Positions 1 through 7,262 of a stretch of 64,000 bases of DNA are shown piece after piece; position 1 is the first letter of the stretch, and each line of letters starts with the position of its first letter. The stretch is from Sphingobium sp. YR768 (lineage in GTDB: Bacteria > Pseudomonadota > Alphaproteobacteria > Sphingomonadales > Sphingomonadaceae), in the NCBI RefSeq assembly GCF_900111125.1, contig NZ_FOGE01000014.1:1-64000 (forward strand). The letters run 5' to 3'. Both the position numbers and the translations under genes were made by a program. The notes beneath the pieces were generated by a model. The model was not told the DNA's origin. It was given only the letters and a program-made list of their open reading frames with translations, and made no database searches.

Positions 1-270
1 GCGAAGGTGGTGGCCTATGACCCGGAGGGGATGGAAGTGGCCGCGCCGATGATGCCGGGCGTGACGATGGTGAAGGACGCCTATGAAGCGGCGGCCGGGG
101 CCGATGTGCTGGTGCTGGTGACGGAATGGGATATTTTCCGGGCGCTGGACCTGAAGCGTCTGGCCGCGTCGATGGTGCAGCCGGTGCTGGTGGACCTGCG
201 CAACATCTATCCCGTCGCCGAAGCCACCGAAGCGGGCTTTGCCATTACACGCGTCGGGCAGAAGGGGTGA
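1..270 (+). CDS. ugd: UDP-glucose 6-dehydrogenase, C-terminal fragment (5' end outside window)
   Basis: Only about 89 codons are present; the gene begins upstream of base 1 and ends at TGA 268-270. The visible part is the C-terminal nucleotide-sugar-binding domain of the UDP-glucose/GDP-mannose dehydrogenase family: a strand with AYDP, then the ADVLVLVTEW segment, a helix that includes LDLKRL, and the closing LVDLRNIY block typical of Ugd/TuaD. In this family the enzyme oxidises UDP-glucose to UDP-glucuronate with two NAD+, feeding capsule, exopolysaccharide or glycosphingolipid synthesis; glucuronate-bearing glycosphingolipids are a hallmark of sphingomonads. The catalytic cysteine and Rossmann domain lie off the window, so activity cannot be judged. 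The stop codon overlaps a small downstream ORF. Confidence 0.85.
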   Translation, partial: AKVVAYDPEGMEVAAPMMPGVTMVKDAYEAAAGADVLVLVTEWDIFRALDLKRLAASMVQPVLVDLRNIYPVAEATEAGFAITRVGQKG

Positions 271-395
271 TCCACTGGCCCTGGCAGGAAGGGCCGTCGA
301 ATGACGCCCTTCCCCGCTGGTATCACTGGCTGATCGCGGCGGCGACCCTGTTCCTGATGGGGATCGCCGTCCCCATCTTCGCAGCGTTTACCTGA
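267..395 (+). CDS. Small single-pass membrane protein, translationally coupled to ugd
   Basis: A 42-codon ORF starting with GTG at 267-269, four bases inside the upstream gene (GTGA overlap), and ending at TGA 393-395. The peptide begins with a polar, tryptophan-rich stretch (HWPWQEG) followed by one strongly hydrophobic segment, about residues 19-40 (LIAAATLFLMGIAVPIFAAF), so it should be a small inner-membrane protein with a cytoplasmic N-terminus. The stop/start overlap suggests reinitiation after ugd. I do not recognise the family. The next 15 bases are followed by a hairpin that could end the transcript. It could be non-coding, but the overlap plus the clean hydrophobic segment favour a real micro-protein. 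Confidence 0.45.
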   Translation: MIHWPWQEGPSNDALPRWYHWLIAAATLFLMGIAVPIFAAFT

Positions 396-409
396 AACGA
401 GTCCGTTTG

Positions 410-435
410 AAAAATGCGCGAAAGAGCGCATTTTT
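410..435. terminator. Hairpin with A/T-rich stem base, candidate bidirectional terminator
   Basis: A perfect 10-bp stem (AAAAATGCGC / GCGCATTTTT) around the loop GAAAGA. The run of T at the 3' side fits a rho-independent terminator for the plus-strand ugd unit. The same core (aaatgcgc..gcgcattt) is seen at 46650-46672, so it is also part of a dispersed repeat family. Confidence 0.5.
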
Positions 436-436
436 A

Positions 437-518
437 GCCGCACCAGCCCGCTCCCCCACCCGGCCACCCATATGATACTGCCGTTGGGTGGCCGGGTGGG
501 GGAGCGGGCTGGTGCGGC
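437..518. repeat. Perfect 34-bp inverted repeat, 14-base spacer
   Basis: The left arm 437-470 and right arm 485-518 are exact reverse complements for 34 bases, with the spacer TATGATACTGCCGT. The arms are very GC-rich and contain the core GGCCGGGTGGGGGAGCGGG. The element lies between the end of the ugd unit (plus) and the 3' end of a minus-strand permease gene, so it sits at a convergent junction. A stem this long and exact would form a very stable hairpin in either transcript; it could be a terminator or a repetitive element. No ORF is inside it. Confidence 0.85.
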
Positions 519-540
519 AAATCCGGCTTTGGCCGGATTT
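519..540. terminator. Second short hairpin beside the 34-bp palindrome
   Basis: A 9-bp stem AAATCCGGC / GCCGGATTT with a 4-base loop, immediately next to the long palindrome and 11 bases downstream of the permease stop (minus strand). The stem is followed by only a short T-rich end, so termination is plausible but not certain. Confidence 0.35.
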
Positions 541-551
541 CTATGAAAACT

Positions 552-1412
552 TCAGGCCTTGATCTTCCAGCCGCGCTTCAACAGCGTGTAGCAGAGGCCA
601 CCAAGGACGAGGTTCAGGCCCAGCAAGACGCTGCTGCCGATCACGACATTGGTATCCGCCGCAGCGACGAAGCCGTAGCGGAAGCCGGAAATGATATAGA
701 AGAAGGGGTTGGCGTGGCTGATCCCCTGAAACAGCGGCGGCAAGCGATCAATCGAATAAAAAGTACCCGAAAGCAGGGCGAGCGGACCGATCACGAAATT
801 GGTGATCGCCGCACCATGATCGAATTTTTCCGCCCAGATCGACGTCAGCACGCCCAGAAAGGCGATGAAGCTGGTGCCGAGCAGGCCGAACCACACCACC
901 GCCCACAGATGCGCCGGGGTCACATGCACGCCGGGCCACAGCGCCATCGCGCCCCAGAGCGCAAAGCCGACCATGATCGCGCGCGTCATGGAGGAGGAGA
1001 CCAGCGCGAACAGCAATTCGCCGACAGAAATAGGCGGCATCAGATAGTCGACCAGCGTCCCCTGCACCTTCCCCACCATCAGCGCAAAGCTGGCATTGGC
1101 GAAGCAGGCATTGATCATGCCCATGATGATCAGGCCCGGCGCGATGAAGTCGGCGAAAGGCACCGCTTCCCCGCGCAGCATCACCGTCCGGCCGCTGCCG
1201 CCCAGCGCGACGATGAAGATGATCAGGAACATCAGCGTCGTGATTGCCGGCGCCCATACGGTCTGGAGCTGCACTTTCATGAAGCGGCGCACCTCCTTGC
1301 GGTAAAGCGCCCAGGTCCCGGCCCAGTTCACATTGCGGATCTGCGGCACGCCCGGCTCGGCAAAAGGCGAATCGAGGGGCGTGACGGCGACAATTTTGGG
1401 CTGGTCGTTCAT
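552..1412 (-). CDS. ABC-2 type transporter permease (YadH-like)
   Basis: A 286-residue integral membrane protein. After a polar N-terminus of about 30 residues comes the amphipathic coupling-like helix (WALYRKEVRRFMKV), then six hydrophobic segments, with the family signature between helices (FIAPGLIIMGMI) and a late conserved block (SGTFYSIDRLPP, then ANPFFYIISGFRYG). This matches ABC-2 permeases such as E. coli YadH (about 256 residues), which pair with a separate ATPase (YadG). No ATPase gene lies next to it here; the neighbours are a palindrome and the divergent gcrA. I placed the start at ATG 1412 because the ORF further upstream runs antisense through gcrA. The exported substrate is unknown. 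Confidence 0.85.
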   Translation of the reverse strand: MNDQPKIVAVTPLDSPFAEPGVPQIRNVNWAGTWALYRKEVRRFMKVQLQTVWAPAITTLMFLIIFIVALGGSGRTVMLRGEAVPFADFIAPGLIIMGMINACFANASFALMVGKVQGTLVDYLMPPISVGELLFALVSSSMTRAIMVGFALWGAMALWPGVHVTPAHLWAVVWFGLLGTSFIAFLGVLTSIWAEKFDHGAAITNFVIGPLALLSGTFYSIDRLPPLFQGISHANPFFYIISGFRYGFVAAADTNVVIGSSVLLGLNLVLGGLCYTLLKRGWKIKA

Positions 1413-1530
1413 GGCAGGATCGACTATCGGCTGGTCCGTTGTGCTGCAAGGGGTCAGGTCCAAAGGATTTGAACCTGCGCGCTGTGCTTCCCATATAGGA
1501 AGCCATACGAGATTTGTGAGGAGTTTTTCA

Positions 1531-2226
1531 TTGTCCTGGACCGACGAGCGTATCGACCAGCTCAAGGGGATGTGGGAACGCGGTCTGACCGCGAGCCAGA
1601 TCGCCGATGAACTGGGTGGCGTCAGCCGCAATGCGGTGATCGGCAAGGCCCATCGCCTGGGCCTGCAATCGCGTCCTTCGCCGGTCAAGGCGAACGACGC
1701 GCCCAAGAAGGCGGCAGCCGCCCCTGCCCCGCGCAAGCCAGCGCCGGAAGCCGAAGCGCCCCGCGCCGCCGCACCGGCAGCGCCCGCCCCCGCCGCCCCG
1801 GTTCGCGCGCCCGCGCCGCAGCCGGTTGCGCCTGCCGCACCGGTCGCCGCCGCACCGGCGGCGGAAGATGCCCCCACCCCCGCGCCGCAGCCGCGCATCA
1901 TTTCGGTCGGCCCCGGCGGCTTCCTGCGTCAGGGCCCCGGCGATCAGCAGGCGCCGATTCCGCCCGCGCCGCCGCGCCGTCTGGTCCCCGCCAAGCCCAG
2001 CGCCGAAATCGCCGGCAAGACGAGCCTTCTCGATCTGACCGAGCGTATCTGCAAATGGCCGATGGGCCATCCAGGCGAACCCGATTTCCATTTCTGCGGC
2101 GAGCAGGTGAATCCCGGTTTCCCTTATTGCGTCGAGCATTGCGGCCGCGCCTATCAGGCACAGTTGCCGCGCGGCACGCGCCGTCCGCCCCCGCCGCTGC
2201 CCTTCGGCGGCCCGCGCGTTCGCTGA
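1531..2226 (+). CDS. gcrA: GcrA-type cell cycle regulator
   Basis: A 231-residue protein read from TTG 1531, preceded by the strong ribosome site GTGAGGAG at 1516-1523. The N-terminus (SWTDERIDQLKGMWERG, then SASQ-like helix TASQIADELGG and SRNAVIGKAHRLGL) is the diagnostic GcrA helix-turn-helix. The middle, about residues 50-150, is a long Ala/Pro-rich linker of low complexity. The C-terminal 60 residues carry the conserved CKWPMG ... FCGE ... YCVEHC block that in Caulobacter GcrA contacts sigma-70. GcrA activates promoters carrying methylated GANTC sites. The protein is longer than the Caulobacter one mainly because of the linker. It is divergent from the ABC permease, and a terminator follows directly. 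Confidence 0.95.
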   Translation: MSWTDERIDQLKGMWERGLTASQIADELGGVSRNAVIGKAHRLGLQSRPSPVKANDAPKKAAAAPAPRKPAPEAEAPRAAAPAAPAPAAPVRAPAPQPVAPAAPVAAAPAAEDAPTPAPQPRIISVGPGGFLRQGPGDQQAPIPPAPPRRLVPAKPSAEIAGKTSLLDLTERICKWPMGHPGEPDFHFCGEQVNPGFPYCVEHCGRAYQAQLPRGTRRPPPPLPFGGPRVR

Positions 2227-2242
2227 TTTCGGATCAGACATG

Positions 2243-2281
2243 AAAAAGGCCCGGCTTCCTTATGGAAACCGGGCCTTTTTT
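2243..2281. terminator. Bidirectional rho-independent terminator
   Basis: The stem AAAAAGGCCCGG..TTCC / GGA..CCGGGCCTTTTTT with a short TTAT loop ends in a T-run on plus and has an A-run at its start, so it can serve both gcrA (plus) and the converging outer-membrane protein gene (minus). Confidence 0.85.
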
Positions 2282-2296
2282 GTAGCAGGCGCCTGA

Positions 2297-3136
2297 TCAG
2301 AAGCGATAGCTGGTCGTGACCATCACGCTTTGCGTGTCGAACTTGTCTCCTCGATTGATGCTGGCGCCGCCCGATGGGGTGATGCGGAAGGGGTTGGTCG
2401 CGGGCGCCGTTCCGGCCCCGACATCGACCCGATAGTCGCCGACATTATAGCGGGTCCACAGATAGCGGGCGCCGATCGAGAAATTGCTCGACACCTTGGC
2501 CTCGACGCCGCCGCCCATGGTCCAGCCCCAGGCATCTTCCTTATTGTCGAACTGTGTGAAACTGTTCGCGGCATTGCTGGTCGTGAAGTTGTTCTTGACC
2601 TTTGCATAGGCCAGACCGCCGGTGATGTAGGGCATGATCCCACCCGGCGTCGTATAGCCCAGTCGCGCCCGCAGATTGGCATTCCAGTCAATCTTGCGCC
2701 GCATCGTGTAGAAGGCCGGGGTAGTCGAATATTCCGTCACCTTATCATCGATATAGGCCTGGCCGGCTTCGGCCACGACACCGGCGACGATGCTGCCAAA
2801 TTGCCGATCATAGCCGACATGCCCCATCCAGCTAATGGCGTCCTTGTCGCCATCGCAACCGCTGGCCGGGGTCGATCCGCGCGCCGCGCCGCCGCAGGTT
2901 CCGGGTGAAAAGGCATTCGCCCCGGACGCCGTCGTCACGACATCGTCATAGGCTCCATCGGCATCGGTATCGAAACGCAGATGCTCGTTATTGTCGCTTT
3001 TTTGAAAAGTGTAGCCAAAGGAGCCACCAACATAGGGGCCAGTCCAATCCACAGCCCCCCTATCCTGCGCGACGGCCGGTGTCGCCAGGGCGAGCGCCAG
3101 CGTGGCGCCAAGCGGCGCAAATGCGATTGTCTTCAT
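2297..3136 (-). CDS. Outer-membrane beta-barrel protein (OmpA-like/opacity porin family)
   Basis: A 279-residue protein with a clear Sec signal peptide (MKTIAFAPLGATLALALATPAVA, cleavage after AVA). The mature part begins with the typical barrel opening (WTGPYVGGSFGYTFQ) and has alternating amphipathic strands (NANLRARLGYTT, MPYITGGLAYAKV, NFSIGARYLWTRY), ending in a terminal aromatic residue (TTSYRF) as needed for BAM-dependent insertion. This fits the small 8-strand outer-membrane proteins of the OmpA-N/Opa/Omp25 kind. A loop at about residues 55-95 with two to three cysteines (GTCGG, SGCDGD) could be disulphide-linked. The start ATG has GGAGAT about six bases upstream. The role, structural or porin-like, cannot be settled from sequence. 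Confidence 0.85.
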   Translation of the reverse strand: MKTIAFAPLGATLALALATPAVAQDRGAVDWTGPYVGGSFGYTFQKSDNNEHLRFDTDADGAYDDVVTTASGANAFSPGTCGGAARGSTPASGCDGDKDAISWMGHVGYDRQFGSIVAGVVAEAGQAYIDDKVTEYSTTPAFYTMRRKIDWNANLRARLGYTTPGGIMPYITGGLAYAKVKNNFTTSNAANSFTQFDNKEDAWGWTMGGGVEAKVSSNFSIGARYLWTRYNVGDYRVDVGAGTAPATNPFRITPSGGASINRGDKFDTQSVMVTTSYRF

Positions 3137-3297
3137 GAAACTATCTCCTCACCTGATGCAGAGAATTACCTCTCCACGGTCACGCTGCGAACGAAGGGGC
3201 AGATGACTTTGTTGCATCAGCCTTTGTGACAATTGATTGCTGCTGTGGCTTATGCGCAACGCTTGCGCCTGCCGCCCGGCCGCTTATAGCTTGTGGC

Positions 3298-5274
3298 ATG
3301 TCCGAAGACCTGTTCGCCGCCAACACCCCCGCCGCCCCGCAATATGACGCCTCGACCATTGAGGTGCTGGAAGGACTGGAGCCGGTCCGCCGACGCCCCG
3401 GCATGTATATCGGCGGCACCGACGAACGAGCGCTGCATCATCTGGGCAGCGAAGTGCTGGACAACAGCATGGACGAAGCGGTCGCGGGCCACGCCACCCG
3501 GATCGAGGTGACGCTGGAGGCGGGCAACCGGCTGACCATCGTCGACAATGGCCGTGGCATGCCGATCGACGAGCATCCCAAATTCCCCGGCAAGTCAGCG
3601 CTGGAAGTGATCATGACCACGCTCCATTCGGGCGGCAAGTTCGAGGGGAAGGCCTATGCCACCTCCGGCGGTCTCCACGGTGTGGGCGCCAGCGTGGTCA
3701 ATGCGCTGTCAACCGAGACGATCGTGGAAGTGGCGCGCAACAAGGAATTGTTCCGCCAGACTTTCTCACGCGGCCTGCCGCAGACCGAATTGCTGAAGGT
3801 CGGTGCGGCCCCCAACCGGCGCGGCACGTCGGTCAGCTTCATTCCCGACACCGAGATTTTCAGCGAGCAGAAGTTCAAGCCGGCGCGGCTGCATCGCCTC
3901 GCCCGTTCGAAGGCCTATCTGTTCGCGGGCGTCGAGATACGCTGGAAATGCGATCCGGCGCTGATCAGCGACGATACGCCGGCCGAAGCCGTGTTCCAGT
4001 TCCCCGGCGGCCTGGCCGACCATCTGAAGGAACAGGTCGGCGACCGCGATTGCGCCACCAGCGTCTTCTTTTCGGGCAATCAGGATTTTCCCGGCACCGC
4101 CGGCCGGGTGGAATGGGCGGTCGCATGGCCACTCTGGTCCGATGGCAGCTATAGCTGGTATTGCAACACCATCCCGACGCCCGACGGCGGCACCCATGAA
4201 GCCGGGCTGCGCACCGCGCTGGTCAAGGGCATCCGCGCCTTTGGCGAGTTGGTGGGGCAGAAAAAGGCGAAGGATATCACCGCCGACGACATCATGACGT
4301 CCTCGGAAATCATGCTATCCGTCTTCATCCGCGAACCGCAGTTCCAGAGCCAGACCAAGGACCGGCTGACCAGCCCGGACGCCGCACGGCTGGTGGAAAA
4401 TGCGGTGCGCGACCATTTCGACCATTATCTGACCGACCATATGGACCGGGGCAAGGCGCTGCTGTCCTATGTGCTGGACCGCATGGACGAGCGGCTGAAG
4501 CGTAAGCAGGAGAAGGAGGTCAAGCGCAAGACCGCGACCAACAGCCGCAAGCTGCGGCTGCCCGGCAAGCTGACGGATTGTTCGAACGATGATCCGGAAG
4601 GTGCTGAAATCTTTCTGGTCGAAGGCGATTCCGCAGGCGGTTCCGCCAAGCAGGCACGCGACCGCAAGACACAGGCGATCCTCCCGTTGCGCGGCAAGAT
4701 CCTCAACGTAGCCTCAGCAAACACCGCCAAGATATTGGCAAATCAGGAAATTGCCGACATGATCCTGGCGCTGGGCTGCGGCACGCGCAAGGATTGCAAC
4801 CCGGATAACCTGCGCTACGAACGCATCGTCATCATGACCGACGCCGATGTCGACGGCGCGCATATCGCTACCCTGCTGATGACCTTCTTCTTTCAGGAAA
4901 TGCCGGAACTGGTGCGGCGCGGGCATCTCTATCTGGCGCAACCCCCGCTCTATCGCCTGGTTGCGGGCGGCAAGAGCCTCTACGCCAAGGATGATGCGCA
5001 TCGCGAGGAACTACTGGCGAAGGAGTTCAAGGGCAAGAAGGTCGACATCAGCCGCTTCAAGGGGCTGGGCGAAATGAACCCGATGCAGTTGCGCGAAACC
5101 ACCATGGACCCCAAGACGCGCATCCTGATCCGCATCACCCTGCCCGACGATGTCGAAGACCGGCAGCAGGTGCGCGATCTGGTCGATCGGCTGATGGGCA
5201 CCAATCCGGCGCACCGCTTCGCCTTCATTCAGGAAAATGCGGCGGCGGTGGACGAGGAAGCGATCGACGCATGA
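3298..5274 (+). CDS. parE: DNA topoisomerase IV subunit B
   Basis: A 658-residue type IIA topoisomerase ATPase/TOPRIM subunit. In order: GHKL ATPase with VLEGLEPVRRRPGMYIG, VDNGRGMPID and the ATP-lid TSGGLHGVGASVVNALS; transducer domain; TOPRIM with EGDSAGGSAKQARDR, LPLRGKILNV and DADVDGAHI; and the C-terminal GLGEMNP motif. Length (658, against about 800 or more for alphaproteobacterial GyrB) and the ending without the GyrB insertion indicate ParE. With ParC it decatenates replicated chromosomes. The start at ATG 3298 matches the conserved N-terminus; upstream codons in the same frame are not conserved-looking. A double-hairpin repeat lies 25 bases after the stop. Confidence 0.95.
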   Translation: MSEDLFAANTPAAPQYDASTIEVLEGLEPVRRRPGMYIGGTDERALHHLGSEVLDNSMDEAVAGHATRIEVTLEAGNRLTIVDNGRGMPIDEHPKFPGKSALEVIMTTLHSGGKFEGKAYATSGGLHGVGASVVNALSTETIVEVARNKELFRQTFSRGLPQTELLKVGAAPNRRGTSVSFIPDTEIFSEQKFKPARLHRLARSKAYLFAGVEIRWKCDPALISDDTPAEAVFQFPGGLADHLKEQVGDRDCATSVFFSGNQDFPGTAGRVEWAVAWPLWSDGSYSWYCNTIPTPDGGTHEAGLRTALVKGIRAFGELVGQKKAKDITADDIMTSSEIMLSVFIREPQFQSQTKDRLTSPDAARLVENAVRDHFDHYLTDHMDRGKALLSYVLDRMDERLKRKQEKEVKRKTATNSRKLRLPGKLTDCSNDDPEGAEIFLVEGDSAGGSAKQARDRKTQAILPLRGKILNVASANTAKILANQEIADMILALGCGTRKDCNPDNLRYERIVIMTDADVDGAHIATLLMTFFFQEMPELVRRGHLYLAQPPLYRLVAGGKSLYAKDDAHREELLAKEFKGKKVDISRFKGLGEMNPMQLRETTMDPKTRILIRITLPDDVEDRQQVRDLVDRLMGTNPAHRFAFIQENAAAVDEEAIDA

Positions 5275-5298
5275 GGGGCATTCCAGTCCACCCGGAAC

Positions 5299-5364
5299 GT
5301 GCTCCTGCGAAAGCAGGAGCCCACATCAGAGGGTGGAACTGGGCTCCTGCTTTCGCAGGAGCAC
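5299..5364. repeat. 66-bp double-hairpin repeat element, full copy 1
   Basis: Two 25-bp arms (GTGCTCCTGCGAAAGCAGGA... and its reverse complement) flank a 16-base centre. Each arm is itself a perfect 8-bp hairpin, GCTCCTGC-GAAA-GCAGGAGC. Other full copies are at 38709-38774 and 45625-45690; half or degenerate copies are at 16547, 61501 and 62369. This copy lies within an open frame that continues into the next gene. Confidence 0.9.
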
Positions 5365-5393
5365 GCTATATCTGGCTGACGGGTCTGCTATCC

Positions 5394-6644
5394 ATGCTGA
5401 CCATGTCCCTTTTCCCCCTGTCCGCGCACGCTGCCCCCTCTCCCGCCTATCAGGCCCGCGCCGAACAATTGCTTGGCATCCTCGCTGCGCCCGGTGGCGA
5501 GGAGGCGTACTTCTCCTCCCTCTTCCTCGACGCGGTGCCGGTGGATCGCTGGCGCGCCATTGCCGCCGATCTGCGTGCCCAGCATGGTCAGCCGATGGCA
5601 CTGGGGGCTGTCAGCCAGACCAGCGATACCGCCGGGCAGGTCGAGATCCGTTATGAACGGGCGACGGTCGGCTTCTCGCTGGTGGTCGCGCCGCAAGCGC
5701 CCAATCGGGTCGTCGGCCTGCATATCGTCGGCGCAAAGACGGCGCAGGACAGCCTGGACAAGGTGATGGCCGATATCGCCGCCCTGCCCGGCAGCAGCGC
5801 CTTCGCCATCGCGAAACTGACCGATGCAGGACCGCAACTGCTGCGCGCCCAGCGGGCCGACGCACAGATGGCGACCGGCTCCAGCTTCAAACTCTATATC
5901 CTTGCCGAACTGGCCCGCGCGACTGGTGCCCGTCAAAGGCGCTGGAGCGACGTCATCCCGCTGGGTCCGAAGAGCTTTTCCGGCCGGCTGATGAACTGGC
6001 CGGACAAGGCGCCGATGACGCTGCACAGTCTGGCGACGGCGATGATCGCCGAAAGCGACAATAGCGCCAGCGACACGCTGCTCCGCGCGCTGGGCCGGGA
6101 GAAGGTCGATGCGATGCTGGCGACGGCGGGCCATATCGACGCAGGCAAGGCGCTGCCACTGCTGAGCACCGCCGAGGCCTTTGCGCTGAAGATGCCGGCC
6201 AATGCCGATCTGCGTCAGCGTTATGAGACGGGATCGCTGACTGAGCGGCGTGACCTGCTGCGGGATGCAGCAGCGCGCCTGACCGCCAATAAGGTCGATG
6301 TCGGCAGCGTTGCGGAAAACCCGACCGCGATCGACAGCATCGAATGGTTTGCTTCCCCGACCGACATGATCGCGCTGCTCGACTGGCTGCGTATGCATGG
6401 TGGAGAGGCCCTGCCGATCATGGCCGTCAATCCCGGCATCGCGCCAGCCGATGCGAAGCGCTGGCGCTATCTGGGGTACAAGGGCGGCAGCGAGCCGGGG
6501 GTCATGGCGATGAACCTGCTGGCACAGGCGCAGGACGGAAGCTGGTATGCCGTCAGTGGTAGCTGGAACAATCCGGCGGCGCGGGTGGAGGAGAGCCGGT
6601 TCGTTGCGCTGATGACGCGGGCGATGAATTTGGTCGCGAATTGA
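5394..6644 (+). CDS. Exported two-domain serine hydrolase (class A beta-lactamase fold, ORF12-like)
   Basis: A 416-residue protein counted from ATG 5394. Residues about 20-135 form a small alpha/beta domain (AEQLLGILAAP..., VPVDRWRAI) resembling the NTF2-like N-domain found in ORF12-type proteins. The remainder is a penicilloyl-serine hydrolase: S163-S-F-K166 (nucleophile and lysine), S221-D-N223, and K363-G-G365 in place of KTG. I do not find the class A ExxLN deacylation glutamate, so it is more likely a DD-peptidase or esterase than a beta-lactamase. The start is uncertain: the short MLTMSLFPLSAHA is a weak signal peptide. A better one (IWLTGLLSMLTMSLFPLSAHA) needs a CTG start, or the ATG at 5271 (ATGA overlap with parE) reading through a repeat element. 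Confidence 0.75.
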   Translation: MLTMSLFPLSAHAAPSPAYQARAEQLLGILAAPGGEEAYFSSLFLDAVPVDRWRAIAADLRAQHGQPMALGAVSQTSDTAGQVEIRYERATVGFSLVVAPQAPNRVVGLHIVGAKTAQDSLDKVMADIAALPGSSAFAIAKLTDAGPQLLRAQRADAQMATGSSFKLYILAELARATGARQRRWSDVIPLGPKSFSGRLMNWPDKAPMTLHSLATAMIAESDNSASDTLLRALGREKVDAMLATAGHIDAGKALPLLSTAEAFALKMPANADLRQRYETGSLTERRDLLRDAAARLTANKVDVGSVAENPTAIDSIEWFASPTDMIALLDWLRMHGGEALPIMAVNPGIAPADAKRWRYLGYKGGSEPGVMAMNLLAQAQDGSWYAVSGSWNNPAARVEESRFVALMTRAMNLVAN

Positions 6645-6648
6645 GGGA

Positions 6649-7014
6649 TCAGCCCTCGTCCGCCAACCAGTCCCGCGCATCCTCCAAAGTCAGAAAGACA
6701 CGCAGCCGGGGATGCACCAGAGTTCGTTCCGCCTGCGCCCTGTTCAACTGACTGCCGACGACCACAGCGGCTCGCCCGGTGGTAAGGACCATTCCGCCGC
6801 GCATGATGCCGGCGAGCAGGTCCGCGACATCGTTCGCCTGCACAGGAAAGTCGAAGGATTCGACGATGACGTTGAAATCGTCGCGGATCGCCCTGGCCTG
6901 ATTGGCCTTCAAACCCACTTCCCGCGCGAGCGCGGAGACATTGTCGGGGTTCCAGAAACCCTCCACCTTGAGGGTGAGGATATTGGTGAAACGATCATAA
7001 TCTACCTGAAACAT
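6649..7014 (-). CDS. SpoIIAA/STAS-like single-domain protein
   Basis: A 121-residue cytoplasmic protein. It opens with MFQVDYDRFTNILTLKVEGFWNPD, then RDDFNVIVESFDF and GRAAVVVGSQLNRAQAERT, ending in FLTLEDARDWL. The alternating strand-helix pattern, with an expected mid-domain helix after an LxxEGF strand, resembles SpoIIAA-like (STAS) proteins that are common small proteins in sphingomonads. The typical phosphorylatable serine is not obvious, so an anti-sigma antagonist role cannot be inferred. I used ATG 7014; the longer upstream reading has no family-like sequence. It converges with the serine hydrolase gene, with only four bases between the stops. Confidence 0.6.
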   Translation of the reverse strand: MFQVDYDRFTNILTLKVEGFWNPDNVSALAREVGLKANQARAIRDDFNVIVESFDFPVQANDVADLLAGIMRGGMVLTTGRAAVVVGSQLNRAQAERTLVHPRLRVFLTLEDARDWLADEG

Positions 7015-7262
7015 CTGCCCCTCGGCCCACGGCCAGACATGGCTTCGTAAAAAGCCGTAAGATATTGGCAGATGGTGGTTTGCTGATCCTCTCCCTCGCA
7101 CCATCGGCACCTTGGCTTGCTTCTGCCGCCATTGGCGCGACAACGCAATCCGTCAGAGGCGAACGGAGCCAGGATGATCACCGAAGGCAATCCCAGTAGA
7201 GGCGGGCAAGAGTGGCATGGCGGAGAAAGGCTTGCCCTCCCCCGCCACACATATCGTCTCTG
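7015..7262. other. Intergenic stretch between SpoIIAA-like gene and autotransporter
   Basis: About 250 bases. No convincing ORF was found; the open frames across it lack any recognisable sequence. It must contain the promoter of the minus-strand gene at 6649-7014 and the 3' end of the autotransporter transcript, but I see no clear terminator hairpin. Confidence 0.4.

Noticed and set aside
1413..1901. N-terminal extension of the ABC permease to 1901
   Set aside because: It runs antisense through the gcrA linker and is Gly/Ala-rich low complexity; the permease begins at ATG 1412.
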